Positions 12,568 to 21,457 of a stretch of DNA of 64,000 nucleotides are shown here, piece after piece (positions within the stretch are counted from its first letter, which is position 1; every line of letters begins with the position of its first letter). The stretch is from positions 1-64,000 of the forward strand of contig NCSJ02000098.1 of the NCBI GenBank assembly GCA_002812745.2, written 5' to 3'. The notes beneath the pieces are model-generated. The model worked only from the letters and a program-made list of their open reading frames with translations. It was not told the DNA's origin and did not search any database. The position numbers and the translations under genes are program-made. The stretch is from Scytalidium lignicola (taxonomy: Eukaryota; Ascomycota; Leotiomycetes).

Positions 12568-13209
12568 TGTGAGAAGAGTGGTGTATGTTTGAGAGTGCAG
12601 AAGAAAACTGGGTAGAGTGCATGGGTTGAGGGCACCAGAGGGCACCAGAGGGCACTCTTCATTGAGAGCTTTATATGCACATGAGTATATCAGCTAATAT
12701 TACTATCTTAAGGGCCGGTAATTGGCCATAGGAGCAAACGTTACGTATCTAAGGGAAAATATTGAGGCGTAGAATCTCTCCGCTAATAGGAAGAGGGTAG
12801 TGCTAACCTTAATTCGTATCTAAAATCGTATATCGTAAAGAGCGCCACTTTGAGGTTAGCGCAGCTGGGTCCTACCGTAGCTACTTGCCCCAGTCCAACC
12901 ATAGCCTGTAATTTCTCAGGAATCGTCACAGTCTTCCAGGTCTAGCTAGATTGATTTTAGAATCCAACAGGATAATCTCTAAGCAATTCCTGCAGCTCTA
13001 AGAAAACGAGTTTCATTGTCTTAGAGCTTTGGGCTGCGTAATATTGTGGTTCTGAAGCTGCTAGTACTAGTACCTGCATTTCTTCAAAACTCCCGGGGTA
13101 AGGTCCTAACTACTTATCATTACCAGCGGTTCCCAAGAGCCGACATACTCTGTGAAGCACACTACTGTTAAGTTTTCCGTATCTATACCTAATCAGGCAG
13201 CCTCGTATT
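12568..13209. other. Divergent promoter region, possible coding relic
   Basis: It separates the minus-strand SDR from the plus-strand Zn2Cys6 gene, so it can hold shared regulatory sites. On the minus strand about 12880-13060 a protein-like stretch reads AASEPQYYAAQSSKTMKLVF and then LELQELLRDYPVGF before stops. I do not recognise its family. It may be a remnant of another cluster gene. Confidence 0.45.
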
Positions 13210-14477
13210 ATGTCTCAGAGACGGTTTCATAGCAAGAGTCGTCATGGCTGTTTACAATGTAAGAAGAATAGAACTAAAGTATACGTCTTTTTCTTTGTTT
13301 TTATTTCACATACTAATCTTTATAGTGTGATGAGGCTAAACCAAAATGCGGACGATGCGAAAGAATAGGGTCCAATTGCTCACTTACTGATGAGGCGTCC
13401 GGGTTGATATTTACCCCTGTCAAAGGGATAGAAGCCCAGAAGGAGCAAGCCAGTGAACCACCTGATTCCACATCAGCCTCAGCTAGCCTACCCAATCCAC
13501 AAAATAATAACCCGATTGAAACATTCAAATCCGTTACCGTTTCCACATCCGGCGTCGAGCAACAGGCAGTAGAATTCCATTTTACGAATACGGAGCGAGA
13601 GCGACTGAGATTAATAAGTCATTATGTTTTATATACATCAAAAAGTATCACTGAGATTATTATACCTAGTGAATCATCTATTTGGACAAATTGGGTCACA
13701 GAGCTTGCTTTCGAGAACGATTTTCTGCTCCATGGTTTGTTGAGTTTGAGTGCGCTCCATTTAGCACTACTCAATGTCTCAAGACAGAAACACATTGCCT
13801 TGGCCATCCACCACAATGACCTCGGGGTCGGATTATTCCGGCCTCATCTTTTGAGTATTACAAATAACAACTACGATGCTAGCTTTGCCTTTTCCTGTAT
13901 TGTTGCATTCTATTCCTTCGGGATTCAACGTTGCACTAAGTCTGAAATGAACCCGATTGTAAGGCTCTATCAGGTGTTAATTCTCCTACGTCAATCGGCT
14001 GCCATCGCCAAATCCAAACATGAGGCCCTATTACGAAGCCGTTGGTCTATTTTGATTCTATCCCACGATTTAGGATCCATATCTCTCCCAGGTGAGGTAG
14101 AAGATATGCTCTCCAAGCTACAGCAACGTACCTCAATTGCAACATCCGATGTCGCTCAACATGATGTGTATACAACAGCTATTCAAGCATTGAGAGACAA
14201 TCTGAAAGTTGCAGTCGCATATCAAAATAGACAGTTGACGTTAACATGGTTTCCAATCATGAGTCCAGCAGAATATTGGACCATGCTAGATAATGGAGAA
14301 CTGTTAGCCCTTGTAATTCTAGCCAACTATGCTGTCATCTTATACGGGTGGCGAGAAAGCATTTGGTTGGAAGGATGGGGGAAGGAGACGGTCAATGCAA
14401 TACGCCAGGCTCTGCCACCAGAATGGTATGATTGTATCGCTTGGGCTGTTCAAGAAACAGGAACTGATAAATTGTGA
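13210..14477 (+). CDS. Zn(II)2Cys6 fungal transcription factor
   Basis: This is a DNA-binding regulator of the Gal4-type zinc cluster class. A short exon 1 (13210-13278) encodes MSQRRFHSKSRHGCLQCKKN through RTK; an intron (GTATAC to TTATAG) splits the cluster. Exon 2 starts at 13326 with CDEAKPKCGRCERIGSNC, completing C-x2-C-x6-C-x6-C-x2-C-x6-C (residues about 14-41). The rest (about 406 aa in all) is a fungal-specific regulatory domain of the Upc2-like type: HFTNTERERLRLI near residue 80 and DFLLHGLLSLSALHLAL near residue 130. It ends with WYDCIAWAVQE, a normal end for this subfamily. It is transcribed away from the neighbouring SDR and could control the dioxygenase/SDR group; this is inference. 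Confidence 0.9.
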
Positions 14478-15042
14478 CGAATATGAGATTGATTATGTGC
14501 CAGCAAAGAGATTACAGTGATGAGCTGTGATAGAGGTGACTACTCTGTGATGAATAGTGATGTGCTATTTGTTCATTTGTAATATAAATCAGCTATTGTA
14601 TATTCAAGATCTTGAGTCGGGATGAAGTTAGACTGCAAACTTAATTCTTAGAGACTTTGTAGGCCTGACAGCCCAATAACTTCTAACAAAACAGACGGTC
14701 AAAGAAGTTAGGATTAATATTAAAAGGAGATAAAAAGTTTAGATATACCTTTTCACAGAAAATAACTAGATTCCCGCTTATTTGACTTATTATGAATCTA
14801 ATGCACATAAAAGTGCTAGACTATAATCTCTCGTAACAGCTACTTGCAGTGCTTCATAGTCTTAATGCTTTTTGTCTCAAACCATATTGTTTTTACTTAT
14901 GCTTCTTATATCAGAAATTCGAACCTCCTTGTCTTCTAGCTGAGTATATTTGCGGTGGAGGAGTAGTTTTACGCAATAGGAAATGCATGCAGGAAGGCAG
15001 CTGATAACGTACGTAAATACTTAGTTTGCTACTATCTCTCTT
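14478..15042. other. AT-rich intergenic region
   Basis: No gene or repeat is supported. It follows the stop of the Zn2Cys6 gene and precedes the hydrolase relic. Confidence 0.45.
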
Positions 15043-15958
15043 TTGACCGAAAGGGATTCCTATCCCGCAATATTAGAATACGACTGTCATGACCAAGGTG
15101 CTACTACAGACTGTGATCCTGTTGATGCCAAGGCAGCTGATCCCAAGCATGCCCACCATTGCATAGAAGTTGTGACAGATTTCCATCAACTAGTATCTCA
15201 AATAAACCAAGAGAAGAACCTCAAGTTAGATATCTCAGTGGCTAGGAGTGGTCCAGATCTTTTCCTCATCTGCAACAGTACAGGTGACGCTATTTCTCGT
15301 CTCTATGCTCAAACTTATTCTGGTACGGTCTCTGCAATTCTCTTCCTTGATTCAGTCGTTGCGAATATGGATTTTGTATCCATATATCCAGATCCAGATG
15401 ACTCCAATTTCACAGCCAAACACTTATCTTTACCAGAGGGTGTAACTGAGGACGGACTATGATTAGCAAGGCAGAAGATACAAATAATCTTTCACCCAGA
15501 CAACGGGAGTGCAGAAGGATTATCTAGGAAAAACTTGAGAGATCTATCACCAGATGCAGATAAGCCGGTACTTGTTAGATTTGGTGAGGAACGCCCATGG
15601 ATTACAGTTGTAGGACATAGTTTTCAAGCATTTGCAGAGGAGGGTTTGAAGGTAAGTTATTCCAATAAGTTATTTTCTATTTAAGTTTAGTTTTTATTTT
15701 CTTGTTCTCTATTAAAGCAATATAAACTTAGATGTCAGCGATACAGTTACCAACATGATATAAGGCCTCAGTATCCCAATTCCAGTTACCATGAACTATG
15801 GAAATAAACATTGGCATTAGTACAATCAGGGTCTGGCAAAACTTACCGCTTCAGAGAGAAGTAAAGGGCCACTACTGGCTGAGAAGTGTAGTTATTTTAT
15901 TTAGAAAGATGATCCTGAATTTGTTTCGAAAGAAATCGTAGGATTACTAGAGAAATGA
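15043..15958 (+). pseudogene. Alpha/beta hydrolase pseudogene
   Basis: The frame from about 15150 matches a fungal alpha/beta-hydrolase family. Visible blocks are AISRLYAQTYSGTVSAILFL, SIYPDPDDSNFTAKHLSLPE, LRDLSPDADKPVLVRFGEE and PWITVVGHSFQAFAEEGLK, then an intron-like gap and NQGLAKLTASERSKGPLLAE and DDPEFVSKEIVGLLEK ending at 15956-15958. An in-frame TGA lies at 15460-15462. Two TAG stops lie in the last block, one where a Lys codon is expected and one where Gln (CAG) is expected. The nucleophile elbow normally reads GHSIGG or GNSIGG; here it reads CNSTGD. The gene is therefore dead. It sits between the Zn2Cys6 gene and an SDR and may once have belonged to the same cluster. Confidence 0.8.
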
Positions 15959-16216
15959 ATACATAAGAGGCCTGGTCCCTGGATGATATTACCATTCAAG
16001 ACCGCTTTTCGGGATATTTACTGAGCAGAAATAACTATCAGACTCAAATAGATAATATATTCATCGAAGGTTTATACGCTCTTTTAAGAAATATTCTTAA
16101 CCACATACATGACACATATTTACTTCTCTAAATCGGTAGATTTATATAACTATAAAACTTTATCTTGGAAATTTACTAATTCTTAAACGTAACATATATC
16201 ACGAATATCTGGTATG

Positions 16217-17308
16217 TCACAAAATGATCTCATTGATATCGGGATTGTCCTTTTTCAATGCTTCAACGATTTCTTTCCAGGTTTTCTGTCTCATATTTCC
16301 TCCCTCATCTCCTACTAATAGTGGCGACGGTCTAATAATTTATGAGCTATTCTAAGGAGAAGCTATAAACTTAAAGAATTAGAAGACTTACTGTTTAAGG
16401 ATATCATTCTGCCAGAATCTTCCATGTGCATTTTGACCTAATGTGGTCCCACTTACAAGGGTCCTTGATCCTTCTTCCGTAGTCCTCAGCACCAAGATGT
16501 TAAGTAGCACTTTTATAGTGTTCTTGATGAACCCCGTGTGCCCCCGACTTAAATCTGATTGGCAATATCCAGGACATACAGATGTAACAAGAAAATCCAG
16601 CTCTTCAGATGAGTTCGGTGACTTTGCAAGCCTAGCAATTGTCTGCACAGAGTACATTAGAAACAACTTTGACGTCCTGTATTGTAAACTTGCGTTGTAA
16701 GTATCTGCTTTGTTGAACATTTGCAAGATACTATCGGCGCTGCGTTGCTCTTCACTAAGTGTAACCTTCTCGTGATTTCCGGATGAAACAAACTCTAACA
16801 CTGGAAGAGAATCTGGTGTCTTCGATGATCTCAATTTTGGTATCAAGAGCAGACCAAGGAGTGTAGTTGATAAAACGTTCACCTGAAGCGTCTCCTCCCA
16901 CCCATAGTTAGATACTTCATAATTCACCATATAAACACCGGCATTGAGCACCGCAACATCAAGATGCTCTAAATCTGATGCTCGACTTGCGAACTCTCGG
17001 ATGCTATCATATGAATTCATATCCAGCTTCCATACCTCAACTTTATCCCTCTTTCCAGTCCTTTCTTCGATCATAGACTTTGCATGGTTGCCCTTTTCGA
17101 GATCTCTAACTCCAAGAATGACTCGAGAAGCATCCAATGCTACAAATTTATTGGCAGCTTCAAATCCCAGTCCGGTATTTGCCCCCGTGACAAGGATATT
17201 TTTCCCCTTGAAGGAGACATTCGGGTCACTGAGAGGTACTTGCTGAAGGAAGCTGAAAATTCCATCTCTCGTGCGAGATGTTACACCGTTACTTTGGTTA
17301 GTTGACAT
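16217..17308 (-). CDS. Short-chain dehydrogenase/reductase (two exons)
   Basis: This is an NAD(P)H-dependent SDR of the retinol-dehydrogenase/WW-oxidoreductase-like fungal type. Exon 1 is 17308-16392 and exon 2 is 16331-16217 (1032 nt, about 343 aa). The intron has a GTAAGT donor and ends TTATTAG; without it the frame would stop at once, and exon 2 supplies VGDEGGNMRQKTWKEIVEAL. The cofactor motif is NILVTGANTGLGFEAA (TGxxxGxG). LNAGVY is the NNAG equivalent. The active-site pair is YRTSK (YxxxK), and the catalytic Ser is likely in FVSSGNH. PGYCQSDLSRG follows, the PG motif region. I set the start at ATG 17308; the upstream frame only offers TTG. Substrate unknown. Confidence 0.92.
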
Positions 17309-18380
17309 TAGTGGAAGATGCTCATCCAATTAACCGCCGTTGAATTTCTATGTTAAGTGTTTGAGGATCACTGAGGAATCACGTTGCCGAAAAGAATGAA
17401 TATGGCAGGACCATAGCATTAATTGAGGCTATTTTAAACTGTGGAACGAAATATACAGGGGGTAATTGGTTAACTTCAAGAGAAGTAGATAATGCTGAAG
17501 TAGGAATGATTGATATGTTCTTGGTAATTCCGTTGACGGGAGAAAACCACCGATTAATCCGAAGATAAAACTAGCGACACGTCAATGGCAGCTACACGTG
17601 ATCCCGGCAACTTTCCCACCCCCAGATCTCCCACTATCGGATTTATCACCACTAAACTTCAGATTGCAATATCTCATCAACGACAACTTTGTTATAATTA
17701 AAATTGATATATTGTATAGACTAAAGTACAGCGATTATGAAATCATTATAAAATATTTTAAAAAAAANTATGTTATGTTGGAGGAATGAACCAAGAGTAC
17801 GGGCTCTCCTACAGCAGTGCGTTAGGAACATGGAGCCCATACTTCAATATAACTAGTCGGATATCTTTTTTTNAATGATGTGGTTAGTCAATTCTCTAAT
17901 CGCATAGTTATTAACGTGCTGAGATGTCAACGCTCTTATACCGGTACATTCTTTCCCAAGGCCGAATCTTATCATAAGCGCATGAAAACCACCCTCCAAC
18001 GTCAGACTTAGAAGGGCAGCAGCCACTTACACACGTACCTACGTGATATAAGTTAGTTTGCTTGAATTAGCATTTTTNGTAGCCAAAAAGGTAAGAAGCT
18101 GCAAGCCGAAGGAGTTAGAAAGTTGAAACTAAACAGGGCCTTGATTTGCTATCTTTTAACTACTGTAATAAGTAATTTCCATCTTTCTTTGGCTTGGTTG
18201 TCTAGCCTGCGGAGTAGACTAGTACCGTAATGTAACATCGATAGTCGGGGAAATCCAGGGGCATTACCGCTTTACAGGGGGTTCTTTCCCTTTTGCTTTT
18301 AGCCTGTTCACTCCCTTGTATTACCTGTCAAAGGCATGACACAGATGTTCCCCGTATAATAAAGCCACAAAAGACAAGCT
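17309..18380. other. AT-rich intergenic tract with N bases
   Basis: I see no supported gene. N bases occur at about 17768, 17873 and 18078, each after an A or T run. A frame at 17598-17789 contains one of them and is not convincing. Confidence 0.5.
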
Positions 18381-18780
18381 TACGCGGCTCAAACGTCTTG
18401 CCTTTTTGGGGGGGCGTGCTTGAATGACTGTGCATGATTCGTTAAGTATTCTTTTTTGATAGTTCGAATTTCTGGCTGCTGAGTAGCTTGACCACTCTGC
18501 TTTGGAAAGGAAAGAATGGAGTCAAGGAAAGGGCTCATCGATTGAAAGAGATGGCAATAGCTACTCTGTAAAAGGAGTGAGGCAGACGGAAGACGCCAAT
18601 GCGCCAAGAGCGACCGGAGAGAAACAAGCTTTCTTGGCTTTCTTTGCTGGCTTTATTAATAGCAAGACACGCCACGCTCAAGGCTATTTCAGGGGGGAGC
18701 GAAATTTCTGGTGGTTCCGTTCAGCCCTTTCCAGCATTTGTGAAGGGTTTGACAGCTCAATAACTAACTAAATTAATCAT
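18380..18780. other. Compositionally distinct island of unknown origin
   Basis: This stretch is more balanced in base composition than its flanks and is rich in GAAAG/CTTTC steps (for example 18500-18520 and 18630-18660). It has overlapping open frames on both strands (18502-18771 plus, 18389-18607 minus) without recognisable protein features. The texture recalls plant organelle intergenic DNA, but I cannot prove an origin. Confidence 0.3.
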
Positions 18781-19088
18781 CCCGATTTTGTTTTAGTCCT
18801 TCGCTGGCATCGGGGAAGAGGAGATTGCGGTCTGGTGGTTGCGTGGCATTCGTTTCCGAGTATTGGCGGCACCAATACAGTACGTGTATTTTCGGCTGAG
18901 TTCAGCTTGGCCAACGCCGCATTTAATTACGCAAAATATCTTTTGCTCCAACCTGTCCATATCAACCATCACCAACAGGCAATCATCTTCCTCTCTCTCT
19001 TTGCCACGAATTATCGCATGCGCAACGACCAAGGCATAGGAATCGGAATGAGGCTCTGCGAAATCTCACAACCACCCTCGCTGTCAAG

Positions 19089-20888
19089 ATGATCGCGCAT
19101 CGGTATTCCCGGCCGCTCGTCTTCGGGGCTGTCCTCGTCCTTCTCTTCCTCACCTACCTCTCCCTGCGACCAGAATACATCTCGAGAGTGCAGTTCCCAA
19201 CTCCCATTTCGACTGGCAACCAAGAGAGCAACAACCCTCAGACTCAAACTCCCCCACCAGACCCAGCCTCAAACCACAAGCCCGCAGCCTCCACCCCTCC
19301 GAACCCCTCTGACCCCCATGATCTGCACCCGCCGATATACAACGACTCTCCTGCCCTCTTATCGAAAATCGGCAAAGTTACGGTAGCAGCCAATAAACTC
19401 AACTCGCCGACTATCGAGAGAGCGCTGCGGTCGCACGATGTCCAGAATGAGATCCATGGTTATGTGCATCATATCGCGAGCAATGAAGTGGTGGGCAGCC
19501 TGGTAGAGGCGGACAGCAAGGGAATGCCTAAGGGGGCATGGAGCAAGCCAGCATATCTTCTCAGTGTGGTAGTCGCAGAGTTGGCAAAGAAGGAGGAAGA
19601 CAGATTGGAGTGGATTTTGTAAGTTCTCCTTGTGCTTCCTCGTTCCTCTGTTCTGTTACACAGGCGTTCTGTGTGCGAGCCAAGCTTATATCCCAACATT
19701 TTATTCTTCTTCTTTTTTTNGCTGACTGTAGTGCTATTTCCTTATAGCTGGTTCGATGCCGACACAATTATCATGAACCCTCAAACCCCTCTCGAAATCT
19801 TCCTCCCACCTACCAACGATGCCAACGTGGCCGATGTCCATATGCTTATAGCCTCCAACTGGGATGGCATCAATAGCGGTGTAATGGCCTTTCGGATCCA
19901 CCCATGGACCGTCTCCATCCTCTCCACTGTCTCAGGCTACCCAATCTTTCTTCAGAACCGCTTAAAGACCGATCGCTTCAGGGACCAGTCTGCTTTTCAA
20001 TGGCTATTAGAAGACCCCGACTCTCCACTAGGTAAAACAAAATTTGAAGGAAGGCATAATTGGGCTACAGTGCCGATGCGGTGGTTTAATTCTCTTCCAG
20101 TGAACAACGCGTTTATGAAAAACGGCACATGGTTGTTTGGGAAGAATATGTCTGAGGATATGTTTGATAAGGGTACAAATGAAGTATACAACGATGGACA
20201 TGGGTCAAAGATAAACCCTTGGAAAGTTATGCGCGGGGACATGGTTGTGCATTTCGCGGGGAGTACTAGGGTCAGGGATAGCTGGATGGGTCCATGGTTG
20301 GATCGGTGCGAGGCTTATCTACCTGAGTGGAGCAATGCTTCTACTCAGAAAAGGTTGGTTAAAGAGGTGAAAGACTTTTACAAGAATCTGCCCTATCAGT
20401 GGGAGAAGGAAAAGAAGTTGGCCGAGCAGAAGAAGGAAAACCAGAAGAAGAAACAGGAAGAAAAGCAGAAGGAGGAGAAGAAGAAAAACGAGGAAGAGGA
20501 GAAGAAGAAAAACGAGGAAGAGGAGAGGAAGAAGAAAGAAGAAGAGCAGAAGAAGAAAGAGGAGGAGCAGAAGAAGAAGGAGGAGGAGCAAAAGAAGACA
20601 GAGGAGGAGCAGAAGCAAAACGAGGAAGACGAGAGGAAGAAGGCAGAGGAGGAGGAACAGAAGCGGAAGGAGGAAGAGCAGCAGGCGGATAAAGAGAAAA
20701 GCACGCAGACAGCTGAGGCGAGCCCAGCTCCTCAGGCAATATCTTCGGGGAATAAAAGCCAGGAGACCAAAGTGGTCGCATCTACACCCGCTACGGATGA
20801 AATACAAGCCACCGCGACTGCTGCGTCTGCAGATACGGCTACTGGAGAGGCAGCAACCAGCACGATGTCAGGACTTCCACCGCCCTGA
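19089..20888 (+). CDS. GT34 alpha-mannosyl/galactosyltransferase (Mnn10/Gma12 family) with Glu/Lys-rich tail
   Basis: This is a Golgi type II membrane glycosyltransferase that adds mannose or galactose to protein glycans. Exon 1 is 19089-19618 and exon 2 is 19748-20888 (1671 nt, about 556 aa); the intron runs GTAAGT to CTTATAG. Residues about 10-25 form a signal anchor (LVFGAVLVLLFLTYLSL), followed by a Pro-rich stem. The catalytic DxD lies exactly at the splice junction: EWI-F-WFDADTIIMNP, giving DAD. Further family blocks are ASNWDGINSGVMAFRIHPW, RDQSAFQWLLED and MVVHFAGSTRVRDSWMGPW. Unusually, residues about 394-495 are an almost pure Lys/Glu/Gln stretch of 'KKEEEQ' units, likely a long coiled coil or single alpha-helix, followed by an Ala/Thr-rich tail. 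GT34 proteins usually end soon after the catalytic domain. One N lies in the intron. Confidence 0.93.
20399..20700 (+). repeat. GA-rich imperfect tandem repeat coding for the KE-rich tail
   Basis: This coding tract consists of imperfect 24-nt units reading roughly 'gaggagcagaagaagaa' in frame, each encoding E-E-Q-K-K-K-E-E. Its purine strand bias is extreme. Such tracts expand and contract by slippage, so tail length may vary between strains. Confidence 0.85.
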
Positions 20889-21457
20889 GCGATACTGCGA
20901 ATGCCTACCAGGGAAGGAGGAATCAATGTTGACAACAATATATGAATTGAATATTTGACAAAGGGACGACGATATGTGTTCGGTTATGTCCCCGGAAAAC
21001 AAGAACATGTCGTAATGATACGTATGGTTATGGTGTAGAATAACGGCCGGAGTTTTGTATCCTGCATTGCTTTGAGTCTACGTTGTACTTTTAGGTTGTC
21101 TTGAATTGTTAGTTTCGCGTCATGTTGTAGATGGGATATGGATGTGTATGAAGCATGTGCATGTTTCTATGATTGGATTTTCTTGGATTTTCTTGGAGAA
21201 GAAAACGTTTGGATAAAGCTACAGCATATAGTTATAGGAATTTATAGTGATAGTTTGGACTAAAGAAATAAAATAGGGGCTAATAAGCATTATTTACTGA
21301 TCATACCTTCTTCTATTTAGAAATATCGAATCACTAATGTGACTTATCTAAATCGATCTTGTAATAAGTTACTTCACGCATTGCGACAAAGGGGGCCATT
21401 GTAGATCTTAAATTGAAACTTTTTATGAATTAATTAGTTAATTTAGTTGTGAAGAAT
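20889..21457. other. Convergent 3' intergenic region
   Basis: It lies between the stop codons of the plus-strand GT34 gene and the minus-strand GH67 gene. It includes a direct repeat ('ttggattttc' twice near 21173-21194). No gene is seen. Confidence 0.5.

Noticed and set aside
20319..20807. Minus-strand open frames rich in Leu, Ser and Phe
   Set aside because: They are antisense shadows of the Lys/Glu-rich tail of the GT34 gene.
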